From the NCBI GenBank assembly GCA_022720335.1, contig JAIHVJ010000029.1, positions 1 to 29,576 on the forward strand: DNA of 29,576 nt. Reading direction: 5' to 3'. Below the pieces are notes generated by a model, which saw only the letters and a program-made list of their open reading frames with translations, was not told the DNA's origin and did not search any database. Shown one piece after another: positions 7,405-14,755 of the stretch (within the stretch, counting starts at the first letter, position 1; each line of letters opens with the position of its first letter). The DNA comes from Collinsella sp. GTDB lineage: Bacteria > Actinomycetota > Coriobacteriia > Coriobacteriales > Coriobacteriaceae. Position numbers and translations under genes: made by a program.

Positions 7405-8103
7405 TTACAGGTAGATCCCCTCGCACAGGGGCTTGTGGAACTGGGTGTGGTGGTCGCGTGCCCAGGTAAAAAGTGCCTGGTCAAAGTTGCCCTGTCTGGC
7501 GTGGATGCCAAAGAAGCCGGCGACTTCCACGCGCACGAACTCCAGCGCGGGCAGCTTGTTGATAGCCGTGAGCGCAAACGGCGACATGGGCTCCTCGAAC
7601 AGGTAATGGCTGCCTTGCAGCGCGCCACAGGCGGTGCAGGTGCTGGCGAGCGATACGGTTTTGGTGGTGCGCGACGTTACGGGCTTGTAGCCGCAGCGCT
7701 CGCGCAGGTAGTCGCGGATCTCGGCCGGCACGCAGCCCAGCGCGGGAACGATGGCTATGGCGTTGGCGCGGGCGGTGTCGATCGCGATGTGGCCCGCGTC
7801 GTCCATGGCGGGCGCAGCGCCGGGCGCGGCCTTGCTGCCCGAGTCCTCGGCCACCCGATACGGAATGCCAAAGGCCGCGACCGTCGTCTGCTCGTGGCAC
7901 TTCCAACATTCGCGCTTGCCAAGCACCAGATAGATGTAGGGCGCGCTGGGGTCGGAACGATCCACGCCGGGCAGCCACGCGGCAAAGGGCTCGGGGTTGA
8001 CGCCATCGGGCACGTACCAGATCTTCTTGACCCGGTCCCACTTGGCGCCCAGGGCCTTGGCCTGGTCTTTGTGCGAAAAGGGAACATCGAGCTCGGTGCG
8101 CAT
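7405..8103 (-). CDS. DUF5710 domain protein with two Cys pairs
   Basis: This 232-residue protein starts with a DUF5710-type domain (residues 4-45: LDVPFSHKDQAKALGAKWD, then KKIWYVPDG), a module often found in plasmid- and phage-associated proteins. Two separated cysteine pairs, CWKC (about 67-70) and CTAC (about 160-163), could together bind zinc. The remainder ends with DQALFTWARDHHTQFHKPLCEGIYL. ATG 8103 has AAAGGAG ahead at good spacing; the longer open frame upstream is Ser/Ala/Thr-rich and looks non-coding. It stands alone on the minus strand between the restriction-modification pair and mobile-element debris. The function is unknown; a nucleic-acid-related role is a guess from the domain's usual company. 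Confidence 0.75.
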   Translation of the reverse strand: MRTELDVPFSHKDQAKALGAKWDRVKKIWYVPDGVNPEPFAAWLPGVDRSDPSAPYIYLVLGKRECWKCHEQTTVAAFGIPYRVAEDSGSKAAPGAAPAMDDAGHIAIDTARANAIAIVPALGCVPAEIRDYLRERCGYKPVTSRTTKTVSLASTCTACGALQGSHYLFEEPMSPFALTAINKLPALEFVRVEVAGFFGIHARQGNFDQALFTWARDHHTQFHKPLCEGIYL

Positions 8104-8509
8104 GGCGGCTCCTTTGTGCGGCTTGCGGTGCATGTGCTCCAAGGATACCCCAGCGGCGGACGTCCGATGCATGCCGACGGAATTGCTGATGTTCTTGCTG
8201 TTGGCCGCGGCTGTTTGCAAACGCGACGGTGCCGTTGGGGCATTGCTATAAGTCAGCAAATGAGCAATTTGGCCGTCCAAGCAGTCGCAAAGCAAAATGG
8301 AAGTCCCGCGCCGTCAAGCAGTTTTGCCACTGCTGCACTACATAACCACAGTTAAACGCGGCAATTCGCTCTTGTACAGTCTTAACCGTGATCACACGTC
8401 ATTAGTAGCTCAGAGGTTAGGGCGGTGACTGAATGGCTCGGTACAAAGGCGAGAATAGGGCATGGGAAGGAGCCGCTCGGCTGCTCGCAAATCCGGCGCG
8501 CGGACGTGA
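8104..8509. other. Gene-poor stretch with a tRNA D-arm-like sequence
   Basis: I see no convincing gene here. At 8406-8423 the plus strand reads TAGCTCAGAGGTTAGGGC, which matches a tRNA from T8 through the D stem and loop (GCTC/GGGC stem; A14, G18-G19 and A21 positions present). The following bases do not fold into an anticodon arm, so it is at most a tRNA fragment. It sits just upstream of excisionase- and primase-like fragments. Confidence 0.35.
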
Positions 8510-8671
8510 AGGTGTGCGAGACCCCCTAAGCACGTGGCCGAGATTGGCGGGTGGAGCCTGCGCCAAGTCCAGAAGTGGTGCGCGGACGGGACGCTCCCCG
8601 CGATGATGATCGGCGGCACCTGGGCGATCAGCGGGCAGAAAATCTGCGACATGCTCGGCATTGAGGACTAG
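8510..8671 (+). pseudogene. Fragment of an excisionase/MerR-like HTH DNA-binding protein
   Basis: The frame reads VAEIGGWSLRQVQKWCADG, followed by TLPAMMIGGTWAISGQKICDMLG, typical of small excision or helix-turn-helix proteins (helix, RQVQKWC recognition helix, G-wing, W). Only about 45 residues follow the first possible start (GTG 8534), with no ribosome site, and the normal N-terminal residues before AEIGGWS are missing, so it looks 5'-degraded. It precedes other element fragments on the same strand. Confidence 0.5.
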
Positions 8672-8673
8672 CG

Positions 8674-8844
8674 ATGCCTATGGAAGCATTCAAGGAAAAT
8701 GACACCGGTGGCCGTATACTTGGCGGCGGGGCCACCGGCGGCGAGTGGACAGGCCGGGGGCCTGTCGTGGCTGCATCTTACAGCTCGGTCACGGGGAGCG
8801 CCGCCTCGCAGCTCGATTGCGGGGTGAGCCAGCATGAACGATAA
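8674..8844 (+). CDS. Small ORF of unknown function in mobile-element debris
   Basis: This 56-residue Gly/Ser-rich frame (TGGRILGGGATGGEW) starts 2 bp after the HTH fragment and overlaps the start of the primase fragment by 11 bp, as small genes in phage or plasmid operons often do. I recognise no family. Its coding status is doubtful. Confidence 0.3.
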   Translation: MPMEAFKENDTGGRILGGGATGGEWTGRGPVVAASYSSVTGSAASQLDCGVSQHER

Positions 8845-9273
8845 GGAGAAGGCCGACTTGGCGTTCCTCTCTATGGAGCCGCCCAAGAACTACGAGACTT
8901 GGAAGAACATCGGCATCAGCTACGAGGCCGCTGGAGGCGACCACGACACGTTCCTTAGCTGGTGCTCCCACGACCCCGAGAAGTACGACGAGGCCGTTAC
9001 CCGCAAGCTCTTCGAGCATGTGGACGAGGGCGGTAGGATCACGGCGGGCACGCTCTTCTGGCATGCGGCGAACGCAGGCTGAAAGAGTACGGGCGACCAT
9101 ACAAGCGGAGCGCTTTGCACGGCCTCCGGCGGCCAGGACCTCTCCGGATTGCCGTACTTGGAGCAGGCGATCAAGCAAATCGAGGCCAAGGCGTTTTACC
9201 TGCACTTCTGCTGTTTACGGGAAGCAAACAGCCGTTCGGTGACGTTTTCAAGCTTAGGTCTCCAATCCCTCTG
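8834..9273 (+). pseudogene. Primase PriCT_2-like fragment, interrupted by an in-frame TGA
   Basis: The first 82 residues resemble a primase C-terminal 2 (PriCT_2) module of phage and plasmid replication proteins: YETWKNIGISYEAAGGD, FLSWCSHDPEKYDE, then ITAGTLFWHAANAG. A TGA at 9080-9082 stands where the family would be expected to continue with Trp (AAxAGW). The same frame stays open to 9273 and reads like coding sequence (LPYLEQAIKQIEAKAFYLHF). I read it as a nonsense-mutated and truncated remnant of an element's replication gene. ATG 8834 follows GGGGTGAG. Confidence 0.5.
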
Positions 9274-9367
9274 ATTGCTGCTAATCTATAAAGTTAGCGA
9301 GTTGAATTCTTTTCGAGTTTGTGACGCTCGCATACGGTCATTCTAGGACGCCGAAGGGGTGATTGCG

Positions 9368-10444
9368 ATGAGCGTTGATAGTTCCACGGAGGATAAGGCT
9401 CAGAGCGCCTCCATTGGTGCTGTGGATTTGTTTTGCGGGGTCGGGGGCCTGACCTACGGTTTACGCACCGCTGGCATCGATGTGGTGGCTGGGTTTGACC
9501 TCGATTCCTCTTGCCAGTACGCCTACGATGCGAACAACGGCAAGGACAAGTTCATCTGCAAGAACATCGCCGAGGTCACCGGGGAGGAAGTCAAGGAGCT
9601 CCTGAAGGACTTTGACATCAAAGTCTTGGTAGGGTGCGCTCCTTGCCAGCCCTTCTCGAAGCACCGCAAGGACAAGAAGCATCGCGAGAAGCACAAGGAC
9701 TGGGGGTTGCTTGCGCAGTTTGGGAGGCTTGTACGTGAAGTGCAGCCAGATTACGTGTCCATGGAGAACGTGCCCGAGCTCGAGAAGGAGAGCATCTTCT
9801 CTGGTTTCTTGAACACGCTTAAGGAGTCCGGATACTCGGTGGAATACAGCGTCGTAAAGGCTGAGGAGTACGGTGTGCCCCAGCATCGGCGGCGATTGAT
9901 TCTGCTAGCTTCTAGAAATGGGTCCATCAGCTTGATTGACCCTACGAATGATAACGCTCATGCTGTTACGGTTCGGCAGGCAATAGGTGCGCTGCCTGCC
10001 GTGAGCGCTGGCGGCTCTTGCAGGGGGGACTCTCTGCAAACGGCGTCGGCGCTATCAGAACTAAACTTGAAGCGCATTAAGGCTTCGACGCCTAATGGCA
10101 CGTGGCGAGATTGGCCTGAGGATCTGAGGCTTGATTGTCATAAAAAGGCTGCTGGCCAAACGTACCCTGCGGTCTACGGGAGGATGGCTTGGGACGAGAC
10201 GTCCCCAACTATAACTACGCAGTTCTATATGTACGGTACGGGCCGGTTTGGGCATCCAGAGCAAAATCGAGCCCTAACCTTGCGTGAGGGTGCCGTCTTG
10301 CAGAGCTTCCCGCAGGATTACAAGTTCATTAGGCCTGGCGAGAAGATCAGCAAGAAAGCTGTGGCACGGCATATTGGAAACGCCGTGCCACCAAAGCTCG
10401 GCGAAGCGGTTGGCAAAAGCATAATTGCCGCTTGCGTACACTAG
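9368..10444 (+). CDS. DNA (cytosine-5-)-methyltransferase (Dcm family), second in the window
   Basis: This is a 358-residue C5-cytosine methyltransferase. The motifs are in order: I VDLFCGVGGLTYG (19-31), IV GCAPCQPFS with catalytic Cys about 93, VI MENVP (132-136), VIII YGVPQHRRRL (168-177), IX-like TSPTITTQFYMYGTGRFGHPEQ, and X HIGNAVPP. ATG 9368 has GAAGGGG ahead; GTG 9359 is an alternative. It is not closely similar to the methyltransferase at 4332. Its stop overlaps the stop of the oppositely oriented HEPN gene: one CTAG supplies TAG on both strands. The DNA is visibly more A+T-rich than the flanking housekeeping genes, suggesting transfer. It probably protects host DNA from, or otherwise licenses, the DUF262-HEPN pair; its target sequence cannot be read from the protein. 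Confidence 0.93.
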   Translation: MSVDSSTEDKAQSASIGAVDLFCGVGGLTYGLRTAGIDVVAGFDLDSSCQYAYDANNGKDKFICKNIAEVTGEEVKELLKDFDIKVLVGCAPCQPFSKHRKDKKHREKHKDWGLLAQFGRLVREVQPDYVSMENVPELEKESIFSGFLNTLKESGYSVEYSVVKAEEYGVPQHRRRLILLASRNGSISLIDPTNDNAHAVTVRQAIGALPAVSAGGSCRGDSLQTASALSELNLKRIKASTPNGTWRDWPEDLRLDCHKKAAGQTYPAVYGRMAWDETSPTITTQFYMYGTGRFGHPEQNRALTLREGAVLQSFPQDYKFIRPGEKISKKAVARHIGNAVPPKLGEAVGKSIIAACVH

Positions 10445-11247
10445 CCCTCTTCTGATTCGGTCATACCGCGCCGATATTCACCGGCGTTGAGGTAGGTCGA
10501 AACATCCTTGCGGAGCTGCATCAAAAATGAGTCAACATGATTGACTAGCTCCGCAAGCTCCGATGTTGTCACCTGATTGCTTGCTTCTGCAAACGAAATT
10601 GATCCATGAGCTAGGTCATTCCGTCGATTCTTGATGTCTTTAAGCTCGCTCTTAATCTCATCCCTCTTGCAGTTCGCTATATCATCATGAATCGATATTC
10701 CGTGGTCATCAAAGAGCTTGAGGATTTTGTCTGCATCTAGATTTCCACCGGCGATGGTGTTCCGAACGCTGAATTGAAGTACGTTATTTTTAACAGCATG
10801 ATCAAGCAACCTCTTGCTTATGGACTCGGCAGTACTATTGCTGGCTTTTGGGTCGCTCAACCCGTTATACATTTGGGTATGGTGCCAAATCGATTGAAGC
10901 TTTTCGGAAACCTCAGCGTAGCCGCAACCCTCGTCCTTTACTCTGTCGTAAATCGCCTGCATGAGATTAGTGACTGAGTACTCAATGATGTTGTAGATCA
11001 TAAGCTTGACGTTGGAGCGGATGACACTGGAAACGAGGGTCACATCTGGTGTCGATGAGGGCAGGCCACTGGGATTTGCCTTTTCAGCGATTTCGTACGC
11101 TCCTCGCATTACAGCATTGTAGCGCACGCCCTCTGCACCTTGGTCAAGCGAATCGAGCAGGGTCGCGAGCGTAATCATGCTCTTGGTCTCACCAAGGCGG
11201 TCGTTGTAGACCTCTTCGTACCCCAAGTTAAAGTCATTGGAATCCAT
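10441..11247 (-). CDS. HEPN nuclease-like protein (MAE_28990/MAE_18760 type)
   Basis: This is a 268-residue, mostly helical protein. Near the C-terminus it has KNRRNDLAHG, the R-x4-H signature (R209-NDLA-H214) of HEPN ribonucleases, in a setting that fits the MAE_28990/MAE_18760 HEPN-like family. Such proteins are predicted RNases that act as toxins or defence effectors. No membrane segment is seen. It starts 5 bp after the DUF262 stop, so the two are co-transcribed, and it converges with and overlaps the methyltransferase stop. The family assignment rests on the motif and the gene neighbourhood; I could not run a profile search. Confidence 0.75.
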   Translation of the reverse strand: MDSNDFNLGYEEVYNDRLGETKSMITLATLLDSLDQGAEGVRYNAVMRGAYEIAEKANPSGLPSSTPDVTLVSSVIRSNVKLMIYNIIEYSVTNLMQAIYDRVKDEGCGYAEVSEKLQSIWHHTQMYNGLSDPKASNSTAESISKRLLDHAVKNNVLQFSVRNTIAGGNLDADKILKLFDDHGISIHDDIANCKRDEIKSELKDIKNRRNDLAHGSISFAEASNQVTTSELAELVNHVDSFLMQLRKDVSTYLNAGEYRRGMTESEEG

Positions 11248-11252
11248 AAGGT

Positions 11253-12311
11253 TTACCGCTCCGCCTTCAGCTTGTTGGCAACGAAATCAATGCGAGCTTT
11301 CAACTTGGCCTTTACGTTTGCCGAGTCTGACCGCACAAGGGTCTGGAACTCTTCGCAATCAACCCAAGACATGTCTTTGCGCGAAAGGTCCTTGTCCTCC
11401 GACAACGCCACGGCAACGCCGACCGCAATAGCTTCGAAACGCGCATGAGGAGTCGTTTTTCCTGTCGGTGTCTTTTTGAAACCCCTGTCTCCCAAGCACT
11501 TCTCAACGTATTCCAACATTTCTTTGAAGCGAGCGACGAGTTCATTGCGCTTGTCAGGTGACTCGGCAAGCTCGATGTTCATGCGATTCGTGTATTCATC
11601 CAGGTAACTAGCAACGCGGTCTTTGTAACCCTCGAAATCTGGGTAGCCGTCTGCATAGGCGAAGAAACGAGTGACAAGTTCCATGTCATCGTAGTGTTTG
11701 CGCGCCGTCTCGCTTAACGGGGCAAGTTTTATAAAGAGCGGATCTTTGGAGAGCTCGCTTACTAGTTTTGTAAAATCGCCGCCCATGGAGCCACGGCGAA
11801 TTTCTTGCGATTTGAGCTGCTTGCCCGATGAATTGATACGACGAAAAATCTCCTGTCGGACGTCAAAGGTGGTCCCTTCCTCAAGGTAAACCACTCGAAA
11901 GCTCGCGTTATCGAATCTTCTTTGTACTTCTATGGGAAGTTCTGAATAGGTCTTTCCGTTGACAGATGTAAGGATGTCTAGATTGCACAAGGTTAAATCG
12001 CCTCTGGCAAAGTTCACCAAGGCGTTCATCCTTTGCGCTCCATCAACGATTTCCGTTCTGCCATCTTCAGCATCGGCAAAGAACATGTAGGGAATGGGCA
12101 GGCCAATTAGCACAGACTCAATAAAGTAGCTGCAGTCAACGTCTGTCCAGACGAAGTTCCGTTGATAGTCAAGCGGAATGTAGAATGCATCAGCATTGAA
12201 CTTATTGATGAGGTATTCCGCAACGTATTCGCGAGTGCTGAATCGCACATCCTTTTTCTTGTCGCGAATCTGTTCGGAAATCTCGATCGTCTCACTTTGT
12301 TGATCAGTCAA
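11253..12311 (-). CDS. DUF262 (ParB/Srx-like, GmrS-type) protein
   Basis: This 352-residue protein has a clear DUF262 domain: FYIPLDYQRNFVWTDVDC (43-60), FIESVLIGLPIPYMFF (63-78), then IVDGAQRMNAL with the conserved DG-x-QR (D90-R94), and FRRINSSGKQL further on. DUF262 occurs in the GmrSD type IV restriction enzymes and in SspE, where it acts as a nucleotide-dependent sensor fused to a nuclease. Here no DUF1524/HNH nuclease follows in the same protein; the downstream HEPN gene may be the effector. The start is TTG 12311 with GAGG 9 bp ahead. A 36-bp inverted repeat lies about 90 bp upstream. Confidence 0.85.
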   Translation of the reverse strand: MTDQQSETIEISEQIRDKKKDVRFSTREYVAEYLINKFNADAFYIPLDYQRNFVWTDVDCSYFIESVLIGLPIPYMFFADAEDGRTEIVDGAQRMNALVNFARGDLTLCNLDILTSVNGKTYSELPIEVQRRFDNASFRVVYLEEGTTFDVRQEIFRRINSSGKQLKSQEIRRGSMGGDFTKLVSELSKDPLFIKLAPLSETARKHYDDMELVTRFFAYADGYPDFEGYKDRVASYLDEYTNRMNIELAESPDKRNELVARFKEMLEYVEKCLGDRGFKKTPTGKTTPHARFEAIAVGVAVALSEDKDLSRKDMSWVDCEEFQTLVRSDSANVKAKLKARIDFVANKLKAER

Positions 12312-12400
12312 TCGCCTTCACCTCAATCTATAGCAGGACGAAGCCAACTTAGGTCTGACTGGCTGTGGGATGTGAAGCCCTCTCCCATAACCAATGCTGC

Positions 12401-12436
12401 ACTCTAATGATACCAGCAGATGCCTGGCATTAGAGT
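12401..12436. promoter_or_regulatory. 36-bp inverted repeat upstream of the DUF262-HEPN operon
   Basis: Arms ACTCTAATG (12401-12409) and CATTAGAGT (12428-12436) are perfect, with an inner CCAG/CTGG pair. It lies about 90 bp upstream of the TTG start. No T-run follows on either strand, so it is more likely an operator than a terminator. Confidence 0.5.
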
Positions 12437-12535
12437 CGTGCCCCTCTGCCACTTTGTGACGCCCGTCTAGGCTGCTCGTATCGAGTAACTGGGCGGGCGC
12501 CTTGTCGTGCCTGCCGCGATTTGAAAGCAGGATAC

Positions 12536-12782
12536 ATGGACGGTGAGACTCATGGCGACGAGGCGGCGAAGGTCGAGCTCGCGGAAGGGCAAGAGGACGC
12601 GAGGTCGGCAGAGGTGGCGGACGCCCTTCGCTCGGGGATCGAAGCGGTGGAGGGCGCAGCAGCCGACGAGCGCGTGGAGTACTGAGCTCAGGCTCGCTGG
12701 GGCGCGGAGCGTCAAGGCCGCGCGTGCCCTTCTCGACGAACACGGGGGCGACGTGGGCGCGCTCAAGGAGGCGGAGCCCTGA
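12536..12782 (+). pseudogene. Possible frameshifted coding remnant of unknown family
   Basis: A 49-residue acidic, Ala-rich frame (12536-12685; VELAEGQEDARSAEVADALR) is followed in another frame by RSVKAARALLDEHGGDVGAL ending at 12782. The two together look like one broken gene of about 80 residues. I recognise no family. It sits between the DUF262 operon and the IS21 end. G+C is high, so chance open frames are likely too. Confidence 0.2.
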
Positions 12783-12840
12783 CTCTTCTCGGTCTCCCCG
12801 CGCCCGCTGGGACCACGGGGCTGCCAAACGCGGGAGCCGC

Positions 12841-13236
12841 TGTTTGTGTCGACGACAAGCTGAACATTGTGGCGCGACCAAATTGAGCACTTTGGCAAAC
12901 ACGCCGCGTTAACCTATCCCACCGCCTTGCCGAGCATGAGCGTCGCCTCCATACGGTGACTCGCGCCGGTGAACTCGACCAGGCGGCCGTGGTGGACGAT
13001 GCGGTCGATCATCGCCGCCGCCATCTTGTCGTCCCCCAGGACCGTGCCCCACTTGCTGAACTCAATGTTTGTGGTGATGACCAGGCTGTGCCTCTCGTAG
13101 CAGTCCGACACCCCCTGGAACAGCAGCCTCGCGCTGTCGAGGTCCAGCGGCACGTAGCCGAACTCGTCCAGGATGACCAGGTCGTTTCTGGCGATGTCCC
13201 TCATCGCCGCCTCCAGCGAGTGCTCGCGCGCCGCCT
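12841..13236 (-). mobile_element. IS21-family insertion sequence remnant
   Basis: The remnant holds one end of an IS21-type element and the 3' third of its istB. The outer end begins TGTTTGTGTCGACGAC at 12841. Two related 17-bp sub-terminal repeats follow, CAAGCTGAACATTGTGG (12856) and CAAATTGAGCACTTTGG (12879), the multiple-repeat arrangement typical of IS21 ends. istA, most of istB and the other end are missing. The break lies at about 13236, next to a tandem TTTGGGATACA repeat. Confidence 0.7.
12914..13236 (-). pseudogene. istB: IstB-like IS21 transposition helper, 5'-truncated
   Basis: The frame encodes the C-terminal part (about 107 residues) of an IstB AAA+ helper ATPase: AREHSLEAAM, then DLVILDEFGYVPLD (Walker B), VITTNIEFSKWG (sensor region) and AAMIDRIVHHGRLVEFTG. 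About 60% of the protein, including Walker A, is absent. Homology stops at about 13236 (Lys-Ala-Ala-Arg-Glu-His), where the sequence changes to a tandem repeat and then tRNA-Val. It cannot encode a working ATPase. Confidence 0.85.
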
Positions 13237-13258
13237 TTTGGGATACATTTGGGATACA
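13237..13258. repeat. Tandem 11-bp repeat (TTTGGGATACA x2)
   Basis: Two perfect copies lie at 13237-13247 and 13248-13258, exactly at the boundary of the istB remnant and 58 bp downstream of the tRNA-Val CCA end. It could be a recombination site or the scar of element insertion and loss. Confidence 0.6.
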
Positions 13259-13279
13259 GCGCTATATACAAGAAACCAA

Positions 13280-13302
13280 TCTACCGCATTTCCGCAGGTA
13301 GA
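13280..13302 (-). terminator. Weak hairpin after tRNA-Val
   Basis: On the minus strand TCTACC and GGTAGA form a 6-bp stem followed by the T-rich TTGGTTTCTTG, 14 bp after the tRNA CCA. It may terminate the tRNA transcript. Confidence 0.35.
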
Positions 13303-13315
13303 CCGGTTGAACAAT

Positions 13316-13390
13316 TGGTGGGCGTTAGAAGATTTGAACTTCTGACCTCTTCCGTGTCAGGGAAGCGCTCTCCCCCTGAGCTAAACGCCC
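13316..13390 (-). tRNA. tRNA-Val (anticodon GAC)
   Basis: The minus strand folds as a complete cloverleaf: acceptor GGGCGTT/AACGCCC, D arm GCTC-AGGGGGA-GAGC, anticodon arm CTTCC-CTGACAC-GGAAG with GAC anticodon, 5-nt variable loop, T arm AGAAG-TTCAAAT-CTTCT, discriminator A and an encoded CCA (13318-13316). It reads GUC and GUU valine codons. The downstream DNA is mobile-element debris, as is common next to tRNA 3' ends. Confidence 0.96.
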
Positions 13391-13419
13391 GATCAAGGGT
13401 GCGCAAGCGCGCAAGGGAT

Positions 13420-13448
13420 AATATAACGGAGCCTGAACTCGGTGGCAA
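13420..13448 (-). promoter_or_regulatory. Promoter of tRNA-Val
   Basis: On the minus strand TTGCCA (13448-13443) and TATATT (13425-13420) are separated by exactly 17 bp, and the -10 lies about 30 bp upstream of the mature tRNA 5' end. Confidence 0.75.
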
Positions 13449-13679
13449 GAACATTTTTAAAAATCGCTTACATTGTGGAATTCGGGGGCTTTGTCGTATC
13501 CATTTCAAAAGAGCCTGCTGCCGCGATTTGGCTGTCGCATAATGCAAGGCCATTGCGGTATCGAGCTATGGAAAGACGCCTGCGGAATTGTCCCACCGAT
13601 AAGCGGACAAGCCTCCAGCTGGTGACTTCGCCGTGGTAAGGTAAGCCGAATTGTTTCCAGGCTGTTTCGGGGGAGTGGA

Positions 13680-14607
13680 ATGAGCAAAGAGTGTGTCGAG
13701 CAGGTCGAAGGCGCAGGGGCTTCGGTGCCGATGACCGATATATCGAACATTGATGTGCCCGAGGGCACCGACGAGCTCAGCCGTGACACCCGTCGCGCAT
13801 GGCGCGACCGCTTGAACAGCGCTTCGACGCGCAAGATGATCACGGGCGTCTTGGCTACGCTGGTGGGCGGTTCGTTTTGGGGCTTCTCGGGCACCAGTTA
13901 CGCGCGACCGCGAGCGCCTGATTAAGCTCTGGACCACACCCGCCGATCGCAAGCAGCTGCTGCTCTTTACTGCCTTTGGCCTGCTGTTCAACCAGTTTTG
14001 CTATCTTTCGGCCGTGCGCCTGACGAACGCCGGAGCCGCGACGGTGCTCCAGTGCCTGCAGCTCGTTATCATCATGGGCTACGCCTGCGCGATCGATCGC
14101 CGCATGCCGCGTACTCGCGAAGTCATCGGCATTGGCCTGGCTCTGGGTGGAACCTTTTTAATCGCCACCGGCGGCGACCCCACCAGCCTGAATATCTCGC
14201 CGCTTGGCCTGGCAGCAGGTCTTATGTGTGCGGTCAGCGCCGCGTGTATGGCGGTGATTCCCGCCAAGATCCTGCCCGAATACGGCAGCCCCATCGTCAC
14301 GGGCTCGGCAATGCTCACGGCGGGTGTGGTCTCATGTGTCTTCGTGCGGCCCTGGGCGCATATGCCGGCGCTCGACGCCGCCGGCGTCGAGGCGCTCGCG
14401 GTGTTCGTGGTTATCGGCTCGTTTTTTGCTTACATGCTCTATATGCAGGGCGTTAAGGATATCGGCTCGGTGCGTGCGAGCCTCATCGGAACTGTGGAGC
14501 CGGTTTCGGCGACCATCACCAGCGCCGTTATGCTGGGGACGGTGTTTTTGCCGACCGACCTTATCGGCTTTGCCATGATCATCGTGATGATGTTCCTCAC
14601 GGTGTAG
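13680..14607 (+). pseudogene. EamA/DMT-family transporter with internal deletion and frameshift
   Basis: This is the remains of a drug/metabolite (EamA) exporter. The first part (13680-13925; ribosome site GGGGGAG) has a hydrophilic N-terminus and one membrane helix, KMITGVLATLVGGSFWGFSGTS, and then runs out of frame at about 13900 (SYARPRAPD, stop). The second part is open from about 13904 to 14607 in another frame: RDRERLIKLW, LLLFTAFGLLFNQFCYLSAV, LTNAGAATVLQ, and further helices ending IIVMMFLTV. The segment expected between GFSGTS and the RDRERL loop, roughly one or two helices (some 30-45 residues), is absent. The gene is therefore broken by a deletion that is not a multiple of three, unless the assembly is wrong. 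Confidence 0.8.
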
Positions 14608-14755
14608 CTGGCGCCGCCGCCAAGACAGAAAAGGCGTTGTGCCGCATTTCGCCAATTGATGTCCGTGTCTGGAGTTTAGCTGTCGATGCTCAAAATGCCA
14701 TAAACTAGTAACGTTATGGACTTTTTCATTGCGACTCAATTGCGAGGATTTCTTT

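Noticed and set aside
8400..8475. Complete tRNA gene
   Set aside because: Only the D arm fits; no anticodon arm, T arm or matching acceptor stem can be formed.
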